From assembly GCA_021613535.1 (NCBI GenBank), contig CP075494.1, positions 7,254,001 through 7,318,000 of the forward strand: a DNA stretch of 64,000 nt. The letters are read 5' to 3'. A program made the translations under genes and the position numbers. Source of the stretch: Adineta vaga (Eukaryota > Rotifera). The notes beneath the pieces were generated by a model. That model made no database searches. It had not been told where the DNA came from and was given only the letters and a program-made list of their open reading frames with translations. Shown here in pieces: positions 18,606-30,302 of this stretch; position 1 is the stretch's first letter; every line of letters begins with the position of its first letter.

Positions 18606-21400
18606 AAACCGAAGTTAAACAATATGAATAGGTTAGTTCGAAGTGTCACTTCACTTTCAGAAAGTAAAATGACGATTAAAATAACACGAAAGCAAAAGAA
18701 TATCATCATATTACTTTTCCATAATAACTGGCTTGATCCCAATCAGTGCTAATAAAACAGTAACAAGTCATTATTGTCATGTTCCTTTTTTTTTCCTTCT
18801 CTGTGACAAGCAAATGTTAATGGTCATCGATCCTTTTGTTTGTATTTTACTACGAAGAATGTTTGATTGTGCAATAATCGGATGTACACATGTGGTGAAA
18901 GCTGCTTTCTATCAACCACTTCTTTCGATGAAATATGTCAACAAGCAATATTATTCAAACATATTTACATATATCTTTATTTGAGATTTTCTTCTTGATA
19001 TAAAATAAAAAATTAATCGTAGAGATTAAACTGATATGAAGAGAAGAAAAACGAATTCCATAGGATTGATTTACTCACCTGTTGACACACTATTAAATAA
19101 GTTTCATATTGAAAGTATACTTGGCGTTAGTACGTAGTTCTTATCTATCTGTCAGATTCGTCTTTGTTTGTAATGTCAGCAGATGAATGATGATGATCGG
19201 TTCATAAATACGAATCAAGGAGAACAAAATCATCGCCATTAACCTTTCAGTTTGCTTGGCATATATGTCTTCTTGTCACGGAATGAAGCAAAAAAAAGGC
19301 AACTAGAATCATATTTCAAAATAAGCGCTATGAACCGAAACATTACCGTTTGAGAAAGGTAAAGGAAAATATGTATCACTGCGGTTTTCAAATAGTATTG
19401 TACAGAACAAATAAAAACAAGCAATGAAGAAGATAGAGAGAAAAAAGAAAGAAAAAAAGGTGATGGGTTGTCTTTAGTATTCTTCTCTTTTTTGACGTCT
19501 ATTCTTCATTATCGCTTTTCTCCTTTTTTTTTTCATCGTCCCTCACATAACTATCGACATACGATATCACTCGTCCATCAAATCATCATTGATACACGAG
19601 GTATACACACACATAATTTCACAATTAAAGCGGCAAACAACAAGCAAATGAGAGGGAAAGAGCGCAAGAAAAAAGAATGAGAGCTTATGTATGTTGAACA
19701 GATGAATGTCTGATCTAATACCATCATTGTTTATTGTACACTGACTGCTTGTAGAATAGTTAAAAGATTGATAACTTAAAAGTAGAAGTTTATGTCTTCT
19801 GTAGGAGGTTAAAAAAACTATTAGATAATCAACGTATGTTGACCATTACAATAATCAACACATATAGTCACGTTTATTTCTTTGCTCTATCTTTCTATCT
19901 GTCTGTTATTACGTAAGATAATGAAGTTGTTCAATTTTGTTTCAACATATTTATCACTCAGGAAAAAAACTTAATCGAACCGTGAAATGAATTGTAATTG
20001 GCAGTGAATCTAAAGTGAAAATGGGCTTGTTCTGATTGTACATAAGTACAATCAAAGAAATAGCTGTTCGACAAATGAGATAAACAAATTACTTGTTTGA
20101 ATAACACTGACCTAGATTAATTTTGCCGACGGGTGGAAGACAGACTCTTGTCTTCATTAACCAATACTGAGAACAAAACAGTAATAAACATGATGAACAT
20201 GCATATGGATAAAGAAGCATGCGTAATATCTATTAACTATGTATACATAAGCCAAACGAGATTCATACGTTGAAGATCACTTGACTGGAATAAAGATGAT
20301 CATTTCCTTATAGGATATATATGTACAGATGAAATGAGAATAGATAAACGAAGAATTATCAAAGCAGAATTAAGTTCTGCAATATAATTTTCTATAAGCA
20401 AATGTTTGTTTATTTAGAAAGGTGATTTTCCAGTCAAATAATTCAAGTTTTATTTTTTTATTTTTCAAAAACAACTACGTACAGAAAACACATAAAAATG
20501 TATTGTTCAATATCAAATTGATTAACTGATGCATGTTTTTTTTGTCGTGTTAGTAATCACATCTGTTTAAATATTTCAGTGATGATAAACTTGATTCTAC
20601 AGAGGTAGTATTCTTATGTATTTTTCTTGTTTATACTGTAACCTTTCATTTGTTGAGAGAATTTATTGTTAGCAACGATCATCAATGATCTTTACATCAG
20701 TTTATAAACTAATAACGTACCAATGCTTTTATGTTGTATTCCATTCGACTATTAGGGTAACCATGCGATTGGAAGCCGGTATATTGATGTCCTTCAATAG
20801 GATAGTATTACCTCTAGTATTTCTCAATATCATTGGAAAATGATTTTCTATCAAATGAAATCTCTTTTTTTTTCTTCACATCTGACAAATCAGTTATATA
20901 AATAGAAATATTCTTTGTTCTGATAGGCGATGAACATTAGTCCTTGATACCGTCGAATAAAATACGATAAAAAATTTCTAACAAATATCGTTAATTCAGG
21001 CATCAGACGGCTGTACAACACACTTTACTTATGATTAACTTATAAACTAACAGATATACCCAAGGAGAGCATATGGAAACCAATATGTTGAATGGAACGC
21101 TACTGTATATTGATTAAGAAAACATCTATTTAGTCAAGTATGGCATCTTGACCAATTCATCTCTTAACATTGATTTAGTACGATTCAACAATGTATCTTG
21201 AAAAGAAATGAAATGAGGAGAAAAAAAGAAACTTTAGCTTTGAATAAATCAATAGTCTATAGAAGTTTATTAATTGCATCTATAAAAGAAAGAAAGAAAC
21301 AGATCCAAGACGAAGACGAAGAAGGAAAATAAAAGGAATAATATATAATGTTGCTTTTTTTTCTGACTTTTTTTTATTAGTTTTCTTTTTCTTAATTTGT

Positions 21401-24400
21401 CTATGTATGAACAATCTGACTGTTAATATTCATTGTATGTAATTGTGTTTGACATATACGTATGGAATCCATTTGTCGACGTATCATGCTGATTTTATGT
21501 GTATTGATATTTTTTGTTTGATTAAAATTATGACGTTTTGTTGTTAGATCAGTTCGCTATGAGAAGAGAAAATGAAATAATTCAAGAAATCGTTTCGAGA
21601 AATGAAATAAATTGCATACTTGATTCTCAAGTAGATGTTTATATTCTTCAAATTTCTTTTTCTTCTCATCTAAAGTTAATTGTTGTTCTTGTTCTTCATT
21701 CTGATGTATTTCAAGTAATCTATCTGCATTTGCTGCTTTGAATTTAACATTTAACAACGCATTGTGTAATAATTGATGTTTTTTTCGTGTACAAACTAAA
21801 TCAATATGTAATTTATCGATACTATCACGTAATTCGATTGATTGTTTGGCATCTTGTTTGGATTGAAATAAACGACGTTGAATATCACGAGTTTCATTTT
21901 CAATTGATATTTTTGTCTAGAGAGGAGAGATGATTTTTTCATAGATAAAATCGAATGCTTACTTGTTCTAAATCTTTTTTTTCATTTTGTAATCGTAAAT
22001 ATTTCTCATTAATTGAAGATCTTTGTTGCCAATGATCTTCTTCATCTGTTTTTAATTCTCTAAAATCATAATAAAAATATTTCAAAAGCAACAAATCAAC
22101 TGTCAAACATTACGTACATTTGTGTAGCTGATAGTGAATTATAAAATGTCTCATTCATTCGATTAAATTCATTGATTCGATTACGTACATCATGTATTAA
22201 TGGACATTTTTGTTGACGATCATTAATTAATTCTTCATATTGAATTTCCTAAAAGTGAAAATTTGATAAAATTGATCTTTGAACGAATGACAAAAATTTT
22301 ACTTGATTCTTTAATTCTTTCTCTAAATCACAAATAGATGTTGCCTTTTTTGCATCTCGAATTAATTGAGCATAATATTCTCGTTTATCTTGTTCATAAT
22401 TACAGTCTAACATGTCAAGTTGTAATTGAACTTTTGCATGAATATTATGATCAACAGAATTCGAATCTTTCTTGGTTGACGATCCATTTGTATGTTGACG
22501 TCGAGTGGCATCATCCGATGCTTGAATACGTGATAGATTCATTTGACCATTTTGAATTGTTGTTTGCCATTGTTGTTCATATGTTTGACAATGAGAATCT
22601 AAATAAGTTTCAAAAAAAGATTTTCATATTTGAAATCAAATCGTTTGTTTTTCTTTTACCCGAATAATTTGAATAACAATCTGTTGAATGCTTCTTTCCA
22701 TATTGATTTTCTATCGTACTTTTAACTATCTGACTTTTCATTTCACTCGGATTTAAAACACTTTCGGTATATTTATTACACATGCGAATAACATGATCAA
22801 TTTCAAACTAAACAAAAGTAATTTGAATAAGAAATCTTGCTTTTCAACTTTCAACGTACTCGATTGGAATCATCGGCTTTTTTTGTTTCTTCATCTTTTC
22901 GTTTTTTGAAATCATTCGATAATAATGGCGATATATCATCAGATACAACATACTATCGAATGAAATTAGTTCAACAATCGAGAAAAAGATTAACTTACAC
23001 GATCACCATTCGCAATGGAATTTTGCCATAGTTCATTTTGCCAACGATTTTCATGTTTTTCACTTTCAGGTGTACCACAAACAATACTTGGTTGAAGTTT
23101 AAAATGATAACAAAGTGGCTACAATACAACGATAATTGTCATAGAAATCTATGCAGAAATTCAACGAAGACTAATTTCGTTTTTACTTACCAATAAAACT
23201 TTGTCAATACCGATTCGATTCGTTAATTTCTCACTGCTATTGTGATACTTTGTAGTGAATCGGGTTGAAGTTCTCGACGAAGAGTATTAGGATATAATAT
23301 GTACAATAAATAAAATAATGAATAAATAGAAACCGCAAATGTCGATGGTGTATCAAAAGAAACTAAACAAAAATTTCTTAGATTAAAACAAAAATTGCTT
23401 ATCTCCTTACGATTTGCTTTGACAAATTGATTTGCTGCATATTTTAATGTTTCAATAACAAATGGTATTTGTTGATGGATAAGAATAGGATTTATAAGAA
23501 TAATTGAAGCAAGTGTCAAACAACTTAGACCTTGAATATCAGGTTCGAACTAAAAATTTGAAGAAATAAGAAAAACAATCAAAGTAAAAGTTTTGTTATT
23601 TACGCTAATTACGAGAGGAAAATTATTTTTGATTTTCGAGGAAAGAGCATAAAAAGTTACTCAGAAACTTAAATTTTTATCACTTCTGACCAAAGTTCTC
23701 TTCTACTTTGGTAATCCGAAAAAGTCAATAAATAAAAATATTCAAAAAAAACCTCTTTTAATTGACGAGCTTGTGCAGGAAAAACAAGAAGACGTGTTTG
23801 TCGTTGAAGATCAGATCGACCACCATTGATTGAGGGTGTTGCTAATAATTTAAATATTTCAATATAAATAATTGCTAAACGGTAACGTGCTCCTTGTCGA
23901 TGAGCATTTGTTGGTAAAGATGAAAGCAGAGAAGAACGTCGATTATAAATGAATAGATCATCATCATTACTATCAATTGGTTGAGATGTTGGATTCCAAA
24001 TAAAATCAATTAGTGCCTAAAAATTCCAATTTTTATCACATGTAATTGAAATCTAGTCGAAAAATATACAGAAAAAAGACTGCAACTCAAATTTCTATAT
24101 GGTTAGAAAGAAAGATCTCATCAATCTAATCCAATCTTTATTATTTACTTCAAAGCATTCATTTGGACAATTTCGAATAAGATCAAGTATGTCATTTGAA
24201 CCTTTCAAGAGATATTCATTTACTAAATATTGAACAAGTTGACGATCATCATCTAAAGATGGTGAAAACGAGAGGATAATTTTCTTCAAAAAACCAATTC
24301 ATTTAATATTTTACCTTTGTACAATCGGCTTGATCTATCTGTCAAACCAATACCTTCTGATAACTGTCGTCGATGACTATTGTTGTTATTATTACTATTA

Positions 24401-24426
24401 TTATTAGCTGTTTTATTTGATAACAT
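21401..24426 (-). CDS. TSC1: Hamartin (TSC1-like), with a probable 1-base frame break
   Basis: Thirteen exons: 24315-24426, 24149-24252, 23753-24016, 23411-23549, 23191-23362, 22999-23118, 22860-22952, 22660-22807, 22303-22598, 22118-22248, 21963-22059, 21620-21916, 21401-21556. Every junction keeps phase except inside exon 5, where the frame is lost near 23248-23252; the summed length is one base short of 710 codons. Hamartin partners TSC2 as the GTPase-activating complex that restrains Rheb and mTORC1. The N-terminal helical region has segments matching the hamartin core, such as SIYSLFYLLYILYP against the family's VYALFHRLYGMYP, and NEYLLKGSNDIL. The C-terminal 300 residues form the expected long coiled coil. 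At about 709 residues it is much shorter than the vertebrate protein, lacking most of the central disordered region. An alternative reading removes a 68-base intron (donor GTACAT) around the break, but that would delete the conserved LYP segment. Confidence 0.72.
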
Positions 24427-24595
24427 TTAGATTCTAGAACAAAACAAAAGCAATCAATGTTATATATGCTGCTTAGTATACGTTTAGTTTCTTTTTCTTG
24501 CGGAAAAATAAAAAAAATAAGAAGCAAATAAATATCATATTCATAACTAGCTGAACTAAATATATGAAGAGAAGAAATTGCATATAGTTTTTGTT

Positions 24596-25705
24596 TTATT
24601 GTGAGGCAGTCGATTGATCTTTGGAATGATTCATTCGTCTTTCTCGCCAACGTCTAATAAATAGAAAATACGAAATATTGGATTTTGTTGAATATATCAA
24701 ATAATATTTACTTTGCTTCTGCATATTCACTATCATATTGAAAATGAATTAGTCGTGGTATTGGAGAATAATCACGAATGAGTAAATGTTTTGCTATTGG
24801 TAATTCAGTTATCATTGGAGCATATTTCATAAAATGATAGTTGACAAAATAATACCATCCACAACCTAATGCAATACCAACAAATGCGCCAACAACAACT
24901 TGTGCAACAGTATGATAATGAAGATAAACTCTGATAAAATAATCGGAATAGAAAAAATTAAATAGATTTTATTTTGTCATACCGGCTGTAGGCAACAATT
25001 GTAGCAACAATAAGTTGACCAACAACAAGAAAACGATTGCGCATTGAACGTATACTTGGTGTACCGGGCATTTGAGATCTAATATTGATTGAAATTAAAA
25101 TGAATTCAAAAGAAAATCTTTTACTTCATAATGATAAATATCGCCAAATATGTCATAAAATAGAAGAATGTTTGAGCATGATCACTAGGCATACCATGAA
25201 CTTCATAGAGACCCATTCGATCTCGAGCTAAAAGTCTCGAATACATATTGATCTGTTTAAGAAAGAATTATCAATCAACTTACTTCTTTCTGGTCGTGCT
25301 TGTTTAAAAATTCTTTTAAGAGAGCTATTACAAACTTCCGATATACAAAATCCACCGAAATACATTATCTAAATTAGAAAAAGTAAATCATTCGATATCA
25401 AACAAAACACTGTCATCTACCGTTTGTATATCACGTCGGAAAAGAATTAATGTGCATAAGGAAACAATATAAATAAATGGTAACATCGAAAACCATGCCA
25501 GAAAAAAACCAATTTTATCACCTAAATTTGTTTTAAATGAAACGATTGATTTCAATTGGAAAAGAACAACTATTTACCTTCTTGATATTCGATAAATGTC
25601 ACTAAAAAGAAAGAAGATTACAAATGACATATATTCAGTAAAAACAATCAAAACAAAATATTTACATGATAATGGTCGATAAATCGGATCGTTGAGAACA
25701 CCCAT
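24596..25705 (-). CDS. DOLPP1: Dolichyldiphosphatase
   Basis: Eight exons (25666-25705, 25578-25601, 25421-25521, 25284-25368, 25125-25227, 24983-25078, 24712-24930, 24596-24653) give 241 residues; vertebrate DOLPP1 is about 238. It is a PAP2-type ER membrane phosphatase that removes phosphate from dolichyl pyrophosphate so that the lipid carrier can be reused in N-glycosylation. All three PAP2 motifs are present: KRIFKQARP (73-81), GMPSDH (95-100, catalytic His) and SRVYLHYH (149-156, second His). Several hydrophobic helices surround them. The end of the protein (LLIRDYSPIP, then a basic tail) also matches the family. The 24-base second exon is real: its phase and residues fit the conserved TFIEYQEGD stretch. 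The hamartin gene starts only 170 bases downstream on the same strand. Confidence 0.93.
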
Positions 25706-26772
25706 TTTGCTATAAATTAATTAGGAAAGGTTTTTTTTTATCGAAATAAATCGAATTGAAAACAAAAATTCTATCGAAAATCAATCAAACAATTTGTTAA
25801 CTTTCTTTTTCTCGCCTATATTTTCATCTAAATAAACCAACCTATTCCTATTGGTTTAATATCAGCTGTTTCATAATGCATTACCATGTTAGAAATATTC
25901 ATTTACAGTATAGTACGCGACACACCTTGAGGATTAAAACTCATTCGATATTTTGTCTAATTAGAAACTGTAACATGTAAAAAATTGTCATTTAGTTGTC
26001 GAACTTTGTCATAATAACAAATTGAATTAAATTTCTTTATAACTTATTAATATTTCTAGAAATTCATATGAATATTTTCCCTATAATAGAGGTAGATATG
26101 AGCAAAATCATTGTAGAATATAATTTACGAGAGAAACTTCAAAGTTCACTGGAGATTGTTGACGATCTATGGAATATTATCTCCTACAACTAATAACCAA
26201 TGTATATCAAGCATTTCATTTGTCCGTCGGTTATTCGATTTTGTAGATAACTGAGTTGAGTTATTATCATTCATTCGGAATATTCATACAATCGAATTGA
26301 CGGAGAACTGAATGTCTCTTGAGTTTATCCAGTACGACATAACAGAAGAAGAACTACGTCATTGTACAATCAGTGCACGTCTGAGAGGAAAATATCCGAA
26401 TGTTCTATTACTCATGTATACGTCGACGTTGCTAAAAGCCATTTCTCTCATCGATTATATTCTCAATATGTACTACTGAAGATCGTCTCATCTTTTTACT
26501 CGTTAATACATAGTCAATCACGTGTGGATGCCACGTGATGAAAATAAATATAAAGATAAGTTTCTGTAATCTGATTTGCATATTCAACACGTCTTTGATC
26601 TTTTCTCTCAAAAGTTAAATTTCAGCTTGTTTTTATGTATAAGAAACATTTCAAGTAGACGATTACTTTCATTTTATTATTCGGAATATTTTAAGGATAC
26701 AAAAAAAAACACAAAACACACGAATAACAGCGAGATTACATATACAACGTTTTGTTTTCTCTGCATCTATAT
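25706..26772. other. Intergenic; one weak small open frame
   Basis: Upstream flank of DOLPP1 and 3' flank of the Grg1-like gene. A plus-strand frame at 26312-26479 (55 residues, starting MSLEFIQYD) has protein-like composition but no splice, homology or conservation support, so it is not called as a gene. Confidence 0.4.
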
Positions 26773-27049
26773 TCAATGCATAGCTTTTTGTTTGTTAACT
26801 TCTTTTGAAGCAGCATGACCAGCTTCTTCAGTTTTATCTTTAACATAATCAATTCCAGCACCGACACGTTCGCCGGCAGTATTACTTGAATCTTTTGCTT
26901 TTTCTTTGTTACATTCTGCTGATGAACCACTGATTACTTCCTAATAGAATGAAAGATAATTCTATATTTGTTTTAATTCAGAAAAGAAAAAGTATACATA
27001 CATTAATCTTATCTCCGACAGCATTAGCAGCATTCTTAATAGTTTCCAT
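26773..27049 (-). CDS. Grg1/CCG-1-like small hydrophilic stress protein (fungal-type)
   Basis: Two exons (27002-27049 and 26773-26940, with a 61-base GT-AG intron) give 71 residues, the size typical of the fungal glucose-repressible protein family Grg1/CCG-1. It starts METIKNAANAVGDK, has NKEKAKDSSN in the middle and ends with a DKTEEAGHAASKEVNK segment and a terminal His. This matches my memory of the fungal pattern: KNAANYV start, NKE-AKDSN core, AG-D-DK-EE-H, NK-A-H end. Fungal members are induced by starvation, light and the clock. The protein is highly charged, nearly all polar and probably disordered, like LEA-type desiccation proteins, which is the other possible reading. The family is essentially fungal, so horizontal transfer followed by intron gain is inferred. 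The next gene upstream is also of fungal type. Confidence 0.72.
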
Positions 27050-27353
27050 TTTGTATGCGTTGATTTGTGATTGATAAAGATGAGAAAATATAATAGAAAT
27101 GAGAGAATGTGTGTACTATGCTTGTCTTTTTATATGTGATATCCATGGCACCATTTTCTCTCCTTTCTTTTTCTCCATTTTCTATCGATCTATTTCTTCT
27201 TCGTACATAGAAGAAGAAAAGAAGTGACTCCGATATATTGATGAGAATCAAAAGGTTTTAGCTATTTTTATCGAAGATTAAGAATCGACGACTGATTAAC
27301 CCTTTTACTCTTCCATCCTATAGATGAATCATTTTTATTCAAAGAAAAATAAA
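27050..27353. other. Short spacer between two fungal-type genes
   Basis: About 300 bases holding the 5' flank of the Grg1-like gene and the 3' end of the glycosyltransferase gene. No distinct promoter element is recognised. Confidence 0.4.
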
Positions 27354-28370
27354 CTATATTTTCATATTTGATATATTCGTTCTGCTGCTAGTAAGATAAC
27401 GTTGTTGAATAAATTGAATTACGAAAAGAAGCAAGAGAATCGATACAAAAAGAATAAGATTTCGCCAACGATATATCCATTTAATTATTGAGGCATCATT
27501 TCCATGCCAACTTGATGCTAAATAATAATAACAACAATAAAATTTAAAGATCATCTATGAATGACTATATATATGTATACCTTTTAAATGCCGAAAAAGT
27601 GAATATGAAGAATTAAAAATATATTTCCCATAGAGTTCAGGAGAGAGAATATCTAAGGAAGAACGATTCGGATACTTCCATGCTTCTTTTGTAAGAAACA
27701 TTGGACCTGTAGAAAACATTACTGTTGGATATCTATAGAAGAATAAAATTAGATTTATTAGAAATCAATTGATTTAGCTCATTTACTTGCTGAAAATATA
27801 TCGATTTGCATTCGGTAAATTATTTAAAATTTGAAATAAAAATGGATGTTTTGGTTTTGAAATGATAATATCATTCGATAAACCAACAGGTGATGTTTTT
27901 GGAAGAATAAATTCATATTTTAGCAAATGATCGAGTGATTTTAAACAAAAAATATCAAAATCTATATAAATGCCTCCATATACATAAAGAACAACAAGAC
28001 GAATAACATCTGCACGTTGAATATTATACGGATAAGAATCATATGTTGATAAAAGAGAAGGAAATTCTTGTTTAATTAAATCACGTCCTTGTTTATCCGA
28101 CCAAAATTTGTACTGATAATTTGGATGAAGACTTCGACAACTATTTGATGCTTGTTGCCAATTTAACGGAATAGAATTCATATCACGGAAAGTTTGATGA
28201 ATAATATACGGTGTTGATAATGATGACGACATAGAAAGATTATTTGAAGATTTGATTGTACTCGTTTGCCAAATGTAAATTGCATGAAGCCATGGTAGAA
28301 GAAAACATAGAGAAAGAATTGTAAGAATGACAATCAATGTTAAGATAATTGAATATGATCCCATGGACAT
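27354..28370 (-). CDS. Inositolphosphoceramide mannosyltransferase-like DXD glycosyltransferase (fungal-type)
   Basis: Three exons (27787-28370, 27581-27732, 27354-27517) give 299 residues. The protein has an N-terminal membrane anchor (about 7-30), a luminal catalytic domain and a second hydrophobic helix near the C-terminus (about 266-282). The domain belongs to the DXD sugar-binding glycosyltransferase family that includes fungal Sur1/Csh1, which transfers mannose to inositolphosphoceramide in the Golgi. Signatures are YIIHQTF, NIQRADVIRLVVLYVYGGIY, the catalytic D137-x-D139 in IYIDFDI, a GLSND segment, MFSTGPMFL and a late SSWHGNDA segment. This gene type is typical of fungi and oomycetes and not of most animals. 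The short AT-rich introns look like those of its neighbours, so it is settled in this genome. The substrate is inferred from family only. Confidence 0.8.
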
Positions 28371-29760
28371 CTAATGATTTTCTACAAAGATTAATATATT
28401 ATTCGATATTTTATTATGAACTTACTATAACAAAGATCTCAATAATTATTCTTTATTTCATTCTACAATAGATTCTATTATTCATGTTATTCAATTTAAA
28501 AAAATTTGGTTATGAAAACATTCATCTGAATGTATCGCTATTCTAGTGCATACAGTTAAATACACAGTGTACGGATAGTATTTTTCCGTTCGGGGAAAAA
28601 GAACATCGATCAACTAAGTACGTTTTTCTGAGTAAAGGATGACTAAGACCTTGCGTGAATGAAATCTTTTCTTTTTATAAAAGTACAATGTCAATTTATT
28701 TTTAAACGTAAACCACCTCTTCACACATGGTTTTTACCTGAAATCATCGAGATATTTTCGTACTGTTCTCTTTTATCCCATACATGAGTATATTGATGAT
28801 GAATGGGTGATTTTATAGGATAAGACATCAGTTTTGTAAGTATACATTTTTTCAATATTTTTGTTTCAGAATATATCATGTTTTGCACTATAAATTTATC
28901 TAATTTATACGTTGAGTACGAAACTAATGTTTTCTCTTTGATCGATAAAAACTTTTGTTTTAACTCAATGATGCATAGATAATGATTTCATCCACTCAAA
29001 AATTCAGTATGACTATTCATTCAACAAAGAATATTAAGACATAAAACTTGAGTGCAAACGCAGATATTAGAAATTGTTTACATCTTATCATTTTTCATAT
29101 TATGATCGTGCCATCTGCCTTACTGTCTATATTTACATGATATAAAATCATCTTATCGATATTTGTATCTATTTTCAACAGCATTGCTCTGCATCTGCTA
29201 TTCACCATACAACAAGGTAACCATTAAACAATTGATATTGATATTTTATGATTTCCCAAGAAACAATCGATCACTGATTAGTTTTCATACGCATTTTATA
29301 TGTACTTTCTTAACTTTTCAGAAAACAGCATGGTATATTTTTTGTTGACTGTGAATGCTTCACTAGTTTTCATACATTTTATCATGAGTAATAATTGTTG
29401 TTTAAATTTCGAACATGATATATTTAACTCAAAAATATCAAAGAAATGTTCCTATCGTACACACTACGATGATTCATTTACACAACGAACTATTCGAATG
29501 CAAAAATACTTCATATAGTAGAACACGAGTTAATCTTTGAGAAAACAAAGAAGATGATATTATTTCCTGATGTACTCAAGTTTGAATTTAATGTCTTTCA
29601 TTCATCATTGATTCATCTAAACAGAACATAAAAGTGCGCTATAGACAATTGAAGAATTGCATAGAAAGTAGCGATGGTTTTTCATAGAACATCATATACA
29701 GATGTATAAATATACAAAACTTATTTTTGTATAGTTACGATCGAAGATCTTGACTAGGAA
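28371..29760. other. Intergenic, nothing recognised
   Basis: Lies between two divergent genes and therefore probably contains two promoters. Small open frames at 29163-29348 and 29300-29518 are hydrophobic, AT-driven and unsupported. Confidence 0.45.
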
Positions 29761-30302
29761 ATGCCGTCGATAAGTGAAAAACCTCGTATTGTTTATATTC
29801 ATTCAAATTTTGATATTCAACAATATTCAACACAATATGAATTACAAAGCGAACGGAAATGTTTGTTTTTTCTTAATATAATCAATCCATTTAAAGATGA
29901 ATTTAGTACAACCAATGAATATTTACATCAAACAATCGTGAAAATTTTATTAAAACATTTGAAAACCGAAATACGTTCACAGTATAATTGTTGGCCAATG
30001 TATAATATTCCATCATCATCACTTTCATTAAAATATCTTTATACAACTACTGAAAATAATAGACATGTTCTACCATCAGATATTATTTGCAAAGGTGAAA
30101 TAAAATTTCTTATAAACGATTTATTTTATCGTATGATTTAGAATATTGTCATCTTCATGGAATATGTTGGCAATCGATCAAAAGTGATAAATCTTTATAT
30201 GATAAGATGCGTGAATATTTGAATAATTTTCGTTTGGAAATCATCGATGCACTTAATGAAACAAAGATTCGAACATCAACTAACGAAATATTTGAACAGT
30301 AG
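29761..30302 (+). CDS. Unrecognised 164-residue protein
   Basis: Two exons, 29761-30094 and 30142-30302, with a short 47-base intron (donor GTGAAA, acceptor TTTAG) give 164 residues. If the intron is kept the frame stops at 30141, so the splice is needed to reach the downstream coding-looking stretch EYCHLHGICWQSIKSD. The protein is mixed in composition, with aromatic and basic residues throughout, no signal peptide or membrane helix and no motif I know. Predicted helices occupy the C-terminal 50 residues. It is flanked by long non-coding stretches. It may be lineage-specific. The gene call rests on phase and open-frame length only. Confidence 0.5.

Larger units (their letters stand above)
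17294..21400. other. Long gene-free stretch upstream of the FGFR-type gene
   Basis: About 4.1 kb without a supported exon on either strand, the longest such gap in the window. It contains an ATC repeat at 18367-18398 and a GAA repeat at 18585-18605. As the 5' flank of a developmental receptor gene it may hold regulatory elements or a non-coding transcript, but nothing specific is seen. Confidence 0.5.

Noticed and set aside
30085-30145. Apparent one-base frameshift in the 164-residue orphan gene
   Set aside because: A 47-base intron (GTGAAA to TTTAG) at 30095-30141 joins the two frames exactly in phase, so no indel is needed.
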